NCBI RefSeq assembly: GCF_017939625.1
Contig: NZ_JAGKTC010000001.1
Location: forward strand, 714,519 to 778,518
Source: Pseudoxanthomonas helianthi
Lineage (GTDB): Bacteria > Pseudomonadota > Gammaproteobacteria > Xanthomonadales > Xanthomonadaceae
DNA length: 64,000 nucleotides
Reading direction: 5' to 3'
In this document: one piece after another, positions 36,030 through 45,499 of the stretch
How the letters are laid out: each line of letters starts with the position of its first letter
Position numbering within the stretch: the stretch's first letter is position 1
Position numbers and translations under genes: made by a program
The notes under the pieces: generated by a model
The model's database searches: none
Told to the model about the DNA's origin: nothing
The model's input: the letters and a program-made list of their open reading frames with translations, nothing else

Positions 36030-36488
36030 ATGAAAACCACGTCCAAGATCCTGGCCGCCCTCGCCCTGCTGGGAGCCGCTTCCGCGGCGCAGGCTTCGCC
36101 CAACTGCACGATCAAGCTGAAGGCCAACGACGCGATGCAGTTCGACCTGAAGACCGCGACGGTCTCGGCGTCGTGCCCGAAGATCAACATCGAGCTGGTC
36201 CACACCGGCAAGCTGCCCGCGCAGGCGATGGGCCACAACGTGGTGATCAGCCAGACCGCGGACATGAACGCGATCACCGCCGCCGCGATCAAGGCCGGCG
36301 CCGCCGCGGGCTACGTGCCCAAGGGCGGCGCGAAGGTGATCGCGGCCACGCCGCTGGTCGGCGGTGGCGCCAGCACGAAGGCGAGTTTCGCCGGCAGCAA
36401 GCTCAAGGCGGGCGGCGATTACAGCTTCTTCTGTTCCTTCCCCGGCCATTCGGCCCTGATGAAGGGCAAGCTGGTGGTGACCAAGTAG
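36030..36488 (+). CDS. azu: Azurin
   Basis: A 152-residue precursor with signal peptide ending AAQA. The copper ligands are His69 in AMGHNVV and Cys135, His140 and Met144 in FFCSFPGHSALMKG, with Cys26 and Cys49 forming the conserved disulfide. This is a type 1 copper electron carrier of the periplasm. Placed after nirK, nirV and SCO, it is the probable electron donor to the nitrite reductase. A CGGAG ribosome site precedes ATG at 36030. Confidence 0.96.
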   Translation: MKTTSKILAALALLGAASAAQASPNCTIKLKANDAMQFDLKTATVSASCPKINIELVHTGKLPAQAMGHNVVISQTADMNAITAAAIKAGAAAGYVPKGGAKVIAATPLVGGGASTKASFAGSKLKAGGDYSFFCSFPGHSALMKGKLVVTK

Positions 36489-36518
36489 TCCATCGCGGCC
36501 GCTGGTGCGGCCGACAAT

Positions 36519-36532
36519 TTGATCCGGAGCAA
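36519..36532. promoter_or_regulatory. Degenerate FNR-like box upstream of the SDR gene
   Basis: TTGATCCGGAGCAA keeps the left half TTGAT and changes one base of the right half. It is centred about 73 bases before the SDR start, close to the distances seen for nirK, norB and ccoN. It may be a weak FNR site. Confidence 0.55.
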
Positions 36533-36598
36533 GCGCGATGCGCGCGGCCGGCGCAAAGTGGCGCCGTTCGCGCGCACCGCGCTTTCCGGAGAAACGCC

Positions 36599-37372
36599 AT
36601 GAACCGCGTGCACGGCAAGGTCTGCATCGTTACCGGCGCTGCGCTCGGGATCGGCCGGGCCTGCGCGCTGCGGTTGGCCGAAGAAGGTGCGAAGGTCGCG
36701 CTGTTCGACATGCGCGATGCCGAAGGCGAAGCGTTGGCCGCCGAGCTGCGCGCGCGGGGCCATGAAGCGACCTACTGGACCGTCGATGTCTCCCGTGAAA
36801 CCGAGGTCTCGGCCGCGATGGTCGCCGTGGCCGCGCGGTTCGGCGGCGTGCACGTGCTGGTCAACAACGCCGGCATCGCCGGGGCCAACAAGCCGACCCA
36901 CGAGCTCAGCGAAGCGGAATGGGATCGGGTGCAGGCGGTCAACGTGAAGGGCGTGTTCCTGTGCACCAAGCACGCGATCGCGCACATGCGCCGGGCCGGG
37001 CAAGGCAGCATCGTCAACCTGTCGTCCATCTACGGCCTGGTCGGCGCCGCCGACGTGCCGCCCTACCACGCCTCGAAGGGCGCGGTGCGGCTGATGAGCA
37101 AGAACGATGCGCTGATCTACGCCGGCGACCGCATCCGGGTGAATTCGGTGCACCCCGGCTTCATCCGCACGCCGATGGTCGAGGCCCACCTGCGCGACAG
37201 CGGCGCGCAGGACCTGGAGGCGGCCGTGGCCGAGGTCGGCCGGCTGCACCCGCTGGGCCACATGGGCGAGGCGGACGACATCGCCTGGGGGGTGGTCTAC
37301 CTGGCATCGGATGAATCCAAATTCGTGACCGGCGCCGAGCTGGTGATCGACGGCGGCTATACCGCGCGCTGA
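36599..37372 (+). CDS. Short-chain dehydrogenase/reductase, substrate unknown
   Basis: A 257-residue classical SDR. The nucleotide motif TGAALGIG is at residues 12-19, NNAG in the middle, and the active-site Ser-Tyr-Lys set in NLSSIYGL and YHASK. The C-terminal FVTGAELVIDGGYTAR is typical of the FabG-like group. It is an isolated gene between azurin and ccoN, preceded by a degenerate FNR box. Family membership is certain; the substrate cannot be told. A role in NAD(P) balance or in making a fermentation or storage product under low oxygen is possible. Confidence 0.86.
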   Translation: MNRVHGKVCIVTGAALGIGRACALRLAEEGAKVALFDMRDAEGEALAAELRARGHEATYWTVDVSRETEVSAAMVAVAARFGGVHVLVNNAGIAGANKPTHELSEAEWDRVQAVNVKGVFLCTKHAIAHMRRAGQGSIVNLSSIYGLVGAADVPPYHASKGAVRLMSKNDALIYAGDRIRVNSVHPGFIRTPMVEAHLRDSGAQDLEAAVAEVGRLHPLGHMGEADDIAWGVVYLASDESKFVTGAELVIDGGYTAR

Positions 37373-37382
37373 TCGCCGGGGG

Positions 37383-37400
37383 ACTTGATCCGGATCAAGT
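37383..37400. promoter_or_regulatory. FNR/ANR box upstream of ccoN (18-base perfect palindrome)
   Basis: ACTTGATCCGGATCAAGT is a perfect palindrome containing the core TTGATCCGGATCAA at 37385-37398. It lies about 63 bases before the ccoN start. This is the most symmetrical FNR site in the window and should control the whole cco operon. Confidence 0.9.
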
Positions 37401-37454
37401 CGCCCGACCGGCATATCCGGAAAATTTCGCCCGTCATCCCAGCAGGCGATCCCC

Positions 37455-38936
37455 ATGACCTCGACCGATGCCTTGCCAGGCCCGAACGGCGGCGACCTGC
37501 CGGCGCGCGACCGGTATTACAACGACAAGGTGGTGCTGCAGTTCTCGGTGGCCACCGTGGTCTGGGGCATCGTCGGCATGGCCGTGGGCGTGCTGATCGC
37601 GGCGCAGCTGTACTGGCCGACGCTGTTCGAAGGCATCCCGTGGCTCAGCTACGGCCGCCTGCGCCCGCTGCATACCAATGCGGTGATCTTCGCCTTCGGC
37701 GGCAGCGCCCTGTTCGCCACCTCGCTGCACGTGGTCCAGCGCACCTGCCACGTGCGCCTGCTCAACGACAGGCTGGCCGCATTCGTGTTCTGGGGCTGGC
37801 AGGCGGTGATCGTCGCCGCCGCGGTCACCCTGCCGATGGGGCTGACCCAGGGCAAGGAATACGCCGAGCTCGAATGGCCGATCGACCTGCTGATCGCGGT
37901 GGTCTGGGTGTCCTACGCGGTGCTGTTCTTCGGCACCATCGCCAGGCGCAAGGTCAAGCACATCTACGTGGCCAACTGGTTCTACGGCGGCTTCATCCTC
38001 GCCGTAGCGCTGCTGCACATCGTCAACAACATCTCGATGCCCGCCGGGCTGATGAAGTCCTACTCCGCCTACAGCGGCGCCGTCGATGCGATGGTGCAGT
38101 GGTGGTACGGACACAACGCCGTCGGCTTCTTCCTGACCGCGGGCTTCCTCGGGATGATGTACTACTTCGTGCCCAAGCAGGCCGAACGCCCGATCTATTC
38201 CTACCGCCTGTCGATCGTGCATTTCTGGGCGCTGATCGCCGTGTACATGTGGGCCGGCCCGCACCACCTGCAGTACACCGCGCTGCCCGACTGGGCGCAG
38301 TCGGTGGGCATGGTGTTCTCGCTGATCCTGCTGGCGCCGTCCTGGGGCGGCGCGATGAACGGCATCCTCACGCTGTCGGGCGTGTGGCACAAGCTGCGCA
38401 CCGATCCGATCCTGAAGTTCCTGATCGTCGCGATCAGCTTCTACATGATCGCGACCTTCGAGGGGCCGATGATGTCGATCAAGACGGTCAACTCGCTGTC
38501 GCACTACACCGACTGGACCATCGGCCACGTGCATGCCGGCGCGCTGGGCTGGGTGGCGATGATCTCGATCGGTTCCCTGTACGCATTGATGCCGCGCCTG
38601 CTGGGCCTGAAGTCGATGTACTCGACCAGGTGGATCGACCTGCACTTCTGGATCCACACGCTGGGCGTCGTGTTCTACATCGCCTCGATGTGGATCGCCG
38701 GGGTGATGCAGGGCCTGATGTGGCGCGCGACCAACGCCGACGGGACGCTGACCTACAGCTTCGTCGAATCGCTCAACGCGACCTATCCCTACTACCTGGT
38801 GCGCTTCGGCGGCGGCGTGCTGGTGCTGGCCGGCATGGGTCTGATGGCGGCGAACACCTGGAAGACCTTCGCGATGGCGAAGGTCCGCGAACCGCAGCCG
38901 CTGCTGCCTCCCGATGCCGCCGACGCGCGCGCCTGA
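37455..38936 (+). CDS. ccoN: cbb3-type cytochrome c oxidase catalytic subunit I
   Basis: A 493-residue membrane protein of the haem-copper oxidase family with about 12 helices. Conserved CcoN stretches include [15 protein letters not shown] (haem ligand His), [20 protein letters not shown] (CuB site) and [16 protein letters not shown] (haem b3 region). It reduces oxygen at high affinity under microaerobic conditions. It is shorter than many CcoN proteins but has no obvious gap. First gene of ccoN-O-Q-P, transcribed from the FNR-controlled promoter. Confidence 0.96.
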   Translation: MTSTDALPGPNGGDLPARDRYYNDKVVLQFSVATVVWGIVGMAVGVLIAAQLYWPTLFEGIPWLSYGRLRPLHTNAVIFAFGGSALFATSLHVVQRTCHVRLLNDRLAAFVFWGWQAVIVAAAVTLPMGLTQGKEYAELEWPIDLLIAVVWVSYAVLFFGTIARRKVKHIYVANWFYGGFILAVALLHIVNNISMPAGLMKSYSAYSGAVDAMVQWWYGHNAVGFFLTAGFLGMMYYFVPKQAERPIYSYRLSIVHFWALIAVYMWAGPHHLQYTALPDWAQSVGMVFSLILLAPSWGGAMNGILTLSGVWHKLRTDPILKFLIVAISFYMIATFEGPMMSIKTVNSLSHYTDWTIGHVHAGALGWVAMISIGSLYALMPRLLGLKSMYSTRWIDLHFWIHTLGVVFYIASMWIAGVMQGLMWRATNADGTLTYSFVESLNATYPYYLVRFGGGVLVLAGMGLMAANTWKTFAMAKVREPQPLLPPDAADARA

Positions 38937-38945
38937 GGAACCGAG

Positions 38946-39587
38946 ATGAGCGAGAGCAACATTCCGCACAAAAGCAGCAACTCCCACGAGAAGATCGAGA
39001 AGAACGTCGGCCTGATGGCCGTGCTGATCGCGGTGGCGGTGTCGTTCGGCGGACTGGCCGAGATCGTGCCGCTGATGTTCCAGGCCGAGGCGATCAAGCC
39101 GCTGCCGGGGGTCAAGCCCTACCCCGCGCTGCAGCTGGCCGGGCGCGACGTGTACGTGCGCGAAGGTTGCTACAACTGCCATTCGCAGATGGTGCGCACG
39201 CTGCGCTTCGAGACCGAACGCTACGGCCACTATTCGCTGGCCGGCGAATCGGTGTACGACCGCCCGTTCCAGTGGGGCAGCAAGCGCACCGGTCCGGACC
39301 TGGCCCGCGTCGGCGGACGCTACTCCGACGATTGGCACCGCGTGCACCTGACCGATCCGCGCGCGGTGGTGCCCGAGTCGAACATGCCCAGCTTCCCATG
39401 GCTGGAGAAGAACGAAATCGACGGCCAGCAGGTCGCCGCGCACATGCGCGCGCTGAAGAAGCTGGGCGACCCGTACACCGACGCGCAGATCCAGCGCGCA
39501 GCCGACGATGTCGCCGGCAAGACCGAACTCGACGCCGTGGTCGCCTACCTGCAAGGCCTCGGCAAGCACGCTCCGCGGGGAGGTTGA
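38946..39587 (+). CDS. ccoO: cbb3-type cytochrome c oxidase monohaem subunit II
   Basis: A 213-residue protein with one N-terminal membrane anchor and a haem c site at Cys75, Cys78 and His79 ([12 protein letters not shown], a CcoO signature). The distal Met is in VPESNMPSF. It passes electrons from CcoP to the CcoN active site. It begins 9 bases after ccoN and ends 1 base before ccoQ. Confidence 0.96.
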   Translation: MSESNIPHKSSNSHEKIEKNVGLMAVLIAVAVSFGGLAEIVPLMFQAEAIKPLPGVKPYPALQLAGRDVYVREGCYNCHSQMVRTLRFETERYGHYSLAGESVYDRPFQWGSKRTGPDLARVGGRYSDDWHRVHLTDPRAVVPESNMPSFPWLEKNEIDGQQVAAHMRALKKLGDPYTDAQIQRAADDVAGKTELDAVVAYLQGLGKHAPRGG

Positions 39588-39588
39588 A

Positions 39589-39741
39589 ATGGTTTCCGGC
39601 ATCGTCACGGCATTGTTGCTGGTGGTGTTCCTGGGCGGCTGGGCGTGGGCGTGGAGCCCGCGCCGGCGCCAGGATTTCGAGGAAGCGGCGCGCCTGCCGC
39701 TGGACGACGCGCCGATGCGCGACGGGGAGAACGCGCGATGA
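39589..39741 (+). CDS. ccoQ: cbb3 oxidase small subunit CcoQ
   Basis: A 50-residue single-helix membrane protein (IVTALLLVVFLGGWAWAWS) followed by a charged tail with RRRQDFEEAARLPLDD, the common CcoQ/FixQ shape. It overlaps the ccoP start as ATGA. CcoQ stabilises the cbb3 complex. The small size and place between ccoO and ccoP decide the call. Confidence 0.88.
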   Translation: MVSGIVTALLLVVFLGGWAWAWSPRRRQDFEEAARLPLDDAPMRDGENAR

Positions 39742-40670
39742 TGGGCAACGGCTGGTCGTGGTACGTCATCGCGCTGGTCGCGCTGAACATCGGCGGTTGC
39801 GCCTGGCTGCTGTGGTGGACGGCCAAGCGCCGTCCCGGCGATCCGAAGCCGGAAGACACCAGCCATGTCTGGGACGGCAACCTGACCGAATACAACAAGC
39901 CGCTGCCGAAGTGGTGGATCAACCTGTTCTGGATCACCATCGTGTTCGGCATCGGCTACCTGATCTGGTACCCGGGCCTGGGCAACCTGCATGGCTACGC
40001 GGGCTGGACCTCGCAAGGCGAACACGCCAAGCAGAAGGCGGCCTACGACGCCCGGCTCGACGAGACCTTCGCGCCGTACCGCAACCGCCCGATCGACGCG
40101 CTGGCTGCGGACCCGGCCGCACTGAAACTGGGCCGCTCGATCTTCGGCAACACCTGCGCCACCTGCCATGGTTCGTCGGCGCAGGGCGCGACCGGCTATC
40201 CGAACCTGACCGACGATATCTGGCACTGGGGCGGCAGTCCGGACCGCATCCTGGAGACCGTGCTCGACGGCCGCGAAGGCGTGATGCCCGCGTGGGGCCC
40301 GACCCTGACCGGCATGGCCGGCGAGAACGCGGTCGATTACGTCGCCGCCTATGTGCGCACGCTGTCGCAACCGGATGCGCTGCGCAACGACTACATGGCC
40401 GCGCAAGGCAAGGCGCTGTACGACGGCACCTGCGTCGCCTGCCATGGTCCCGCGGGCAAGGGCGATCCCGCGATGGGCGCGCCCGACCTGACCGACGGCT
40501 ACTGGCTGTACGGGGACAGCAACGACGCGATCCGCCAGACCATCGCCAAGGGCCGCCACGGTTCGATGCCGGCGCACCGCGCCTTGCTGGGCGAAACCCG
40601 TGCGCGCCTGGCCGCGGCGTACGTGTGGTCGCTGTCGCACAAGCCGGCGGCGCCGAACAAGGGCGATTGA
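39738..40670 (+). CDS. ccoP: cbb3-type cytochrome c oxidase dihaem subunit III
   Basis: A 310-residue protein with two N-terminal membrane helices and two cytochrome c domains (CATCH at 140-144, CVACH at 232-236). The segment EYNKPLPKWWINLFW between the helices is typical of CcoP. It takes electrons from soluble cytochrome c. Two ATG codons in tandem (39738 and 39741) are possible starts; the first overlaps the ccoQ stop. The product is of normal length. Confidence 0.95.
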   Translation: MMGNGWSWYVIALVALNIGGCAWLLWWTAKRRPGDPKPEDTSHVWDGNLTEYNKPLPKWWINLFWITIVFGIGYLIWYPGLGNLHGYAGWTSQGEHAKQKAAYDARLDETFAPYRNRPIDALAADPAALKLGRSIFGNTCATCHGSSAQGATGYPNLTDDIWHWGGSPDRILETVLDGREGVMPAWGPTLTGMAGENAVDYVAAYVRTLSQPDALRNDYMAAQGKALYDGTCVACHGPAGKGDPAMGAPDLTDGYWLYGDSNDAIRQTIAKGRHGSMPAHRALLGETRARLAAAYVWSLSHKPAAPNKGD

Positions 40671-40673
40671 ACG

Positions 40674-40961
40674 ATGGGTTCGCCGGCGTCCGATTTCGAT
40701 CATCCGCCGCGCCCGCTGGCGCAGCGCATCGGCGCGATCGCCTGGCCCAGCTTCTTCGCCGCGGGCGTGGCGACGATGGTGTTCTTCGCCTTCGTCGATC
40801 CGCTGGAACTGCGCGACCTGACCTTCCCCTCGCTGCCGATGACGCGCGGGCTGGGCTACACCCTGGGTTTCTTCATGTTCTGGCTGGCCACCGCGTCTTC
40901 CAGCCTGTTCACCTGGTGGCTGCTGCGCCCGGGCAGCCGCTTCAACCGCGGACTGCGCTGA
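40674..40961 (+). CDS. Small two-helix membrane protein of the cco cluster, unknown
   Basis: A 95-residue protein with two strongly predicted membrane segments (WPSFFAAGVATMVFFAFVD and LGYTLGFFMFWLATASSSL) and basic ends. It starts 3 bases after ccoP and ends 22 bases before ccoG, so it is surely co-transcribed with the oxidase. No family name is known to me. By position it could be an assembly factor or an additional small subunit of the cbb3 oxidase. Confidence 0.8.
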   Translation: MGSPASDFDHPPRPLAQRIGAIAWPSFFAAGVATMVFFAFVDPLELRDLTFPSLPMTRGLGYTLGFFMFWLATASSSLFTWWLLRPGSRFNRGLR

Positions 40962-40983
40962 AGCGCGACGCGAGGACGGGACG

Positions 40984-42525
40984 GTGAAGAACAGATCCAT
41001 CGATATCGCGCTGACGGGGGACGAAGGTTCGTTCTACGTCAGCGAACGCAAGGTCTACCCACGCGACGTCAGCGGCCGCTACGACCGCCTGCGCATCGCG
41101 GCGGTGGTCTGGCTGCTGGGCATGTTCTACGCCTTCCCCTGGCTGCGCTGGGACGGTCGCCAGGCGGTGCTGTTCGACCTGCCGGCGCGCAAGTTCCACG
41201 TGTTCGGCCTGACCTTCTGGCCGCAGGATTTCCCGCTGCTGGCCCTGCTGCTGATCATCGCCGGGGTGTCGCTGTTCTTCTTCACCGCGCTGGCCGGCCG
41301 CCTGTGGTGCGGCTACGCCTGCCCGCAGACGGTGTGGACCGAGACCTTCCTGTGGATGGAGCGCTGGACCGAAGGCGACCGCAACGCGCGGATCAAGCTG
41401 GACGCGGCGCCATGGTCCGCGAACAAGCTGCTGCGCAAGGGCGGCAAGCACGCGCTGTGGCTCGGGTTCGCGCTGTGGACCGGCTTCACCTTCGTCGGAT
41501 TCTTCACCCCGATCCGCGAATTGGCCACGCGATTGCCGTTCTCGCTGGGCGGATGGGAAACGTTCTGGATCCTGTTCTACGCGTTCGCGACCTGGGGCAA
41601 CGCCGGGTTTCTGCGCGAGCAGGTGTGCAAGTACATGTGTCCGTACGCGCGCTTCCAGAGCGCGATGTTCGACCGCAATACCCTGCTGATCGCCTACGAC
41701 CCGATGCGCGGCGAGCCGCGCGGCCCGCGCAAGCGCGGGCTGGGCAGCGTGCTCGAGCGCGGACGCGGCCTGCTCGAACAGTTCGCCGCCTACGACTACG
41801 TGTTCCGCGCCAGCCGGCATCCCTCCGCCGCCGACAACCGCGTGCACGCCAAGGGCACCATCACCTTCGACCGCGACGCGGCCGAGCCGTTGCCGAAGTT
41901 CGCGCCGGAACAGCTGGGCGACTGCATCGACTGCACGATCTGCGTGCAGGTCTGCCCGGTCGGCATCGACATCCGCAATGGCCTGCAGTACGAATGCATC
42001 GCCTGCGGCGCCTGCATCGACGCCTGCGACGAGGTCATGGCCAAGGTCGGCTACCCGAAGGGGCTGATCCGCTACACCACGCAGAACGCGCTGGACGGCA
42101 AGCCCACCCGCGTGCTGCGCCCGCGCATCCTGGTCTATGGCACGTTGCTGCTGGCGCTGCTGTGCGCATTCGCCTGGGGCGTATCCACGCGCACGCCGCT
42201 GATCGCCGAGGCCTTGCGCGATCGCAACGCGCTGTACCGGGAAACCGCCGAGGGCGTCGAGAACGGCTACACGCTGAAGCTGGTCAACAAGACCGAGCGT
42301 GCGCAGCGTTACAGCATCGACCTGGAGCGGGACGACGATAACCGCCTGGTCCTGCGCGCGCCGCGCAGCGTCGCCGTGGCCGCCGGGGACGTGGCTTCGG
42401 TGCCGGTCACCGTGCTCGCGCCGGCCGGCACCCATGGCCGGCGCAAGATCGAGTTCGTCGTCGCAGACGCCGACGGCAGCGTGCGCAAGGAAGTCGAAAG
42501 CAGCTTCTTCGGACCGATGCCATGA
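40984..42525 (+). CDS. ccoG: cbb3 oxidase assembly ferredoxin CcoG (FixG/RdxA)
   Basis: A 513-residue membrane protein with several N-terminal helices, two NapH-like Cys motifs (WCGYACPQTVW and VCKYMCPYARF) and a dicluster ferredoxin region (CIDCTICVQVCPVGID and CIACGACIDACDEVM). A periplasmic Ig-like domain ends the protein. CcoG is a copper-reducing factor needed for cbb3 oxidase maturation. The start is GTG at 40984. Its stop overlaps the fixH start by 4 bases. Confidence 0.95.
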   Translation: MKNRSIDIALTGDEGSFYVSERKVYPRDVSGRYDRLRIAAVVWLLGMFYAFPWLRWDGRQAVLFDLPARKFHVFGLTFWPQDFPLLALLLIIAGVSLFFFTALAGRLWCGYACPQTVWTETFLWMERWTEGDRNARIKLDAAPWSANKLLRKGGKHALWLGFALWTGFTFVGFFTPIRELATRLPFSLGGWETFWILFYAFATWGNAGFLREQVCKYMCPYARFQSAMFDRNTLLIAYDPMRGEPRGPRKRGLGSVLERGRGLLEQFAAYDYVFRASRHPSAADNRVHAKGTITFDRDAAEPLPKFAPEQLGDCIDCTICVQVCPVGIDIRNGLQYECIACGACIDACDEVMAKVGYPKGLIRYTTQNALDGKPTRVLRPRILVYGTLLLALLCAFAWGVSTRTPLIAEALRDRNALYRETAEGVENGYTLKLVNKTERAQRYSIDLERDDDNRLVLRAPRSVAVAAGDVASVPVTVLAPAGTHGRRKIEFVVADADGSVRKEVESSFFGPMP

Positions 42526-43037
42526 ATGCCGGCGAACGCGAAACGACGAAGCGCAGCGCGTGGCGCGAGCCGATGGTCTGGCTGGTGGCGGCGATTCCCG
42601 CCGCCGCGGTCTTCGCCACCTTCGCCCTGCTGGCGGTGGCTGCGCGTTCGTCGGGCAACAACGACAGCGTCGCCGACCGCGTGCAACGCACCGCGCAGGT
42701 GCAGGTCGCCGATCTCGGTCCGGATGCGCAAGCGCGTGCGCTGCGGCTCAGCGCGGTGGTCCGCAGCGACGGCAGCGGCATCGACGTGCTGCCGGTGGAG
42801 GGCGAGTTCGACCGCACGGCCGCGCTGCAGCTCTCGTTGCGCCATCCTGCGCGCGCCGACCTCGACCGCACGCTTCGGCTGGCGCCGAGCGCAACCGGCT
42901 GGCGCAGCGACGACGCGTTCGCGCTGGACCACGACTGGAACGTGCAACTGCAACCGCTCGACGGCGCTTGGCGCCTGCAGGGTCGCTGGACCGCGCGGCG
43001 GCAAGCCGTCTACCTGCATCCGGCGCTCGGCGAGTAG
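42522..43037 (+). CDS. ccoH: FixH-family cbb3 oxidase accessory protein
   Basis: A 171-residue protein with one N-terminal membrane helix (WLVAAIPAAAVFATFALLAVA) and a periplasmic domain ending ARRQAVYLHPALGE, as in FixH/CcoH. It starts inside the ccoG stop and lies 5 bases before ccoI, the usual ccoGHIS order. It is required for stable assembly of the cbb3 oxidase with the CcoI copper pump. Confidence 0.88.
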   Translation: MNAGERETTKRSAWREPMVWLVAAIPAAAVFATFALLAVAARSSGNNDSVADRVQRTAQVQVADLGPDAQARALRLSAVVRSDGSGIDVLPVEGEFDRTAALQLSLRHPARADLDRTLRLAPSATGWRSDDAFALDHDWNVQLQPLDGAWRLQGRWTARRQAVYLHPALGE

Positions 43038-43042
43038 GCGCG

Positions 43043-45499
43043 ATGGACGCCACGTTCGCCGTCGCCCCAGTGGATTCGCCGCAGGCCGTCGAATCCGGCT
43101 GCTTCCATTGCGGCGAAGCCCTGCCCGCCGCGCCGGCGCGCCTGCGCGTGGACGGCGCCGAACGGGTTTTCTGTTGCGACGGCTGCGCGGCCGCCGCGCA
43201 ATGGCTGCGCGACGCGAAACTCGACGACTACTATCGCCTGCGCAACGGTCCCTCGACGCGCGTGACCGGGGACGACGCCGACCTGGCGTTGTGGGACCGC
43301 GAAGAAACGCTGGCCGGGCACGCACGTGCGGTGCCCGGTGGACGCGAGCTGACCCTGCTCGCCGATGGCATGCGCTGCGCGGCCTGCGCCTGGTTGATCG
43401 ACCGCGCGCTGAGCCGCGAACCGGGTGTACTGGAAGTCGCCGCCAATGCGGTCACCGGGCGCGTGCGCATCGCCTGGGATCCTGCGCGCACCGCGCTGTC
43501 GGCGCCGCTGCGGCGCCTGCTCGCGCTCGGCTATCGCCCCTACCTGGCTACCGGCGACGCCAGCGAACGCGAACGCCGCGCCGAACGCAACCGCTGGCTG
43601 CTGCGCCTGGGCGTGGCCGGGCTGGGCGCGATGCAGGCGATGATGTTCGCCGAAGCGCTGTACCTCGATACCAATGCCACGATGTCGCATGCGATGCGCG
43701 ACTTCCTGCGCTGGATCGCCTTCCTCGTGTCCACGCCGGTGGTGTTCTACGCGGGCTGGCCGTTCCTCGCCGGTTGCGCGCGCGAGCTGCGCCACGGCCG
43801 GCTCGGCATGGACACCTTGGTCGCCACTTCGACCCTGCTGGCCTGGTTCGCCAGCGTGGTGGAAACCGTGCGCGGCGGTCCGCAGGTCTGGTACGACGCC
43901 GCGGTAATGTTCGTGTTCCTGCTGTTGGTCGCGCGCATGCTGGAACAGCGCGCGCGCAGCCTGTCCGTCGCGCGGGTCGACGCGCTGGCGCGGGCGCGTC
44001 CGGCCTTCGCGCTGCGCGAACTCGAGGACGGCACGCGCGAACAGGTGGCCGCGGCGATGCTCGCCGCCGGCGACATCGCCTGCGTCGCCATCGGCGAAGC
44101 AGTGCCGGCCGACGGCGTGCTGCTCGATGCCGAAGGCCGCTTCGAGGAAGCGCTGCTGACCGGCGAATCGCAGGCGGTGCGCAAGACTTCCGGCGACGCG
44201 GTGTTCGCCGGGACGGTCTGCCGCGAGCGGCCCGCGCGGCTGCGAGTGGTGGCCACCGGCACCGCGACGCGGCTGGCGCAGTTGGCGCAACTGGTCGAAC
44301 GCGCGCAGGCGCACCGTCCCGCGCTGGCGCGCAGCGCCGACCGGGTCGCGACGGGGTTCGTGATGGCGTTGCTGGCCGCGGCGGTGCTGGTGTATTTCGG
44401 CTGGCGCGCCCATGAGCCATCGCGGGCATTCGAGGTGACGCTGGCATTGCTGGTCGTCAGCTGCCCCTGCGCACTGTCGCTGGCGATACCGGCGGCGCTG
44501 GCCGCGGCCAATGGCAGCCTGGCGAAGCTGGGCGTGTTGCCGCTGCGCGCCGATGCACTGGAGCGACTGGCACGCATCGACGACATCGTGTTCGACAAGA
44601 CCGGCACGCTGGGCGACGGCCGGCCGCGGCTCGAGCGCATGCAGGTTTTCGGCGATTTCCGCGAAGCCGAGGCCTTGCGCATCGCCCGCGCGCTGGAGCG
44701 CGACAGCGGGCATCCGCTGGCGCAGGCGTTCCGCCCCGGCATCGCCCAGGCGACGCCCACGAGCGTGGCCGAAGACGTCGTCGCGCATCCCGGACAAGGC
44801 ATCGCCGGGCGCGTGGACGGACGCGAATGGCGGCTGGGGCGCGCCGATTTCGCCTGCGTGGGCGTCGATGACGGCGCGCTGTGGCTCGGCAATGGGCTGC
44901 GCGCGTTCGCTCGCTTCGAAGTCCGCGAAAGCGAACGCACCGGCGCCGGTGCGGCCTTGCAGGCCCTGCGCGAAACCGGAGTCGCCGTACACCTGTCGAG
45001 CGGCGATGCGGCCGGCGCAGTGCAGCGGTTCGCCGCACGGCTGGGCATCGCCGGCGCACGCGCGCGGCAGGCGCCGGAAGACAAGCTGGCCTTCGTTCGC
45101 GAGCTGCAGCGCGAGGGCCGCCACGTGGCGATGGTCGGCGACGGCATCAACGATGCGCCGGTGCTGGCCGGCGCGGACGTATCGATCGCGTTGGGCGAAG
45201 GCGCCGCGCTGGCGCAACGCGCGGCCGACCTGGTGCTGACCGCGCCATCGCTGGCGCGCATTCCCGCGGCGATCGCCCTGGCCCGGCGCACGCGCCGCGT
45301 GGTCCGGCAGAATTTCGCCTGGGCGATCGGCTACAACCTGCTGGCGCTGCCGCTGGCGGCGATGGGCTTGGTGACGCCCTGGCTGGCGGCGTTGGGCATG
45401 ACCCTGTCGTCGCTCGTGGTGACCTTGAATGCGCTGCGGCTGGCGCGCATGCCCGCGGATGGGCACGACGCCATGGACCGAACGGAGGATCGCGCATGA
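43043..45499 (+). CDS. ccoI: Copper-transporting P1B-type ATPase CcoI (FixI)
   Basis: An 818-residue heavy-metal ATPase. An N-terminal Cys-rich segment (CFHC, then CCDGCAAAAQW) precedes an HMA domain with MRCAACAW. Membrane segments follow, with the metal-pass motif SCPCALS, phosphorylation site DKTGT and hinge GDGINDAP. It exports or delivers copper for the CuB centre of cbb3 oxidase. ATG at 43043 is 5 bases after ccoH. The ccoS start overlaps its stop as ATGA. Confidence 0.95.
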   Translation: MDATFAVAPVDSPQAVESGCFHCGEALPAAPARLRVDGAERVFCCDGCAAAAQWLRDAKLDDYYRLRNGPSTRVTGDDADLALWDREETLAGHARAVPGGRELTLLADGMRCAACAWLIDRALSREPGVLEVAANAVTGRVRIAWDPARTALSAPLRRLLALGYRPYLATGDASERERRAERNRWLLRLGVAGLGAMQAMMFAEALYLDTNATMSHAMRDFLRWIAFLVSTPVVFYAGWPFLAGCARELRHGRLGMDTLVATSTLLAWFASVVETVRGGPQVWYDAAVMFVFLLLVARMLEQRARSLSVARVDALARARPAFALRELEDGTREQVAAAMLAAGDIACVAIGEAVPADGVLLDAEGRFEEALLTGESQAVRKTSGDAVFAGTVCRERPARLRVVATGTATRLAQLAQLVERAQAHRPALARSADRVATGFVMALLAAAVLVYFGWRAHEPSRAFEVTLALLVVSCPCALSLAIPAALAAANGSLAKLGVLPLRADALERLARIDDIVFDKTGTLGDGRPRLERMQVFGDFREAEALRIARALERDSGHPLAQAFRPGIAQATPTSVAEDVVAHPGQGIAGRVDGREWRLGRADFACVGVDDGALWLGNGLRAFARFEVRESERTGAGAALQALRETGVAVHLSSGDAAGAVQRFAARLGIAGARARQAPEDKLAFVRELQREGRHVAMVGDGINDAPVLAGADVSIALGEGAALAQRAADLVLTAPSLARIPAAIALARRTRRVVRQNFAWAIGYNLLALPLAAMGLVTPWLAALGMTLSSLVVTLNALRLARMPADGHDAMDRTEDRA

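Noticed and set aside
37434-41000. A 1188-codon minus-strand open frame opposite ccoNOQP
   Set aside because: Rich in His, Arg and Gln repeats with no motif, fully antisense to the cbb3 genes. Long antisense frames are common at this GC content.
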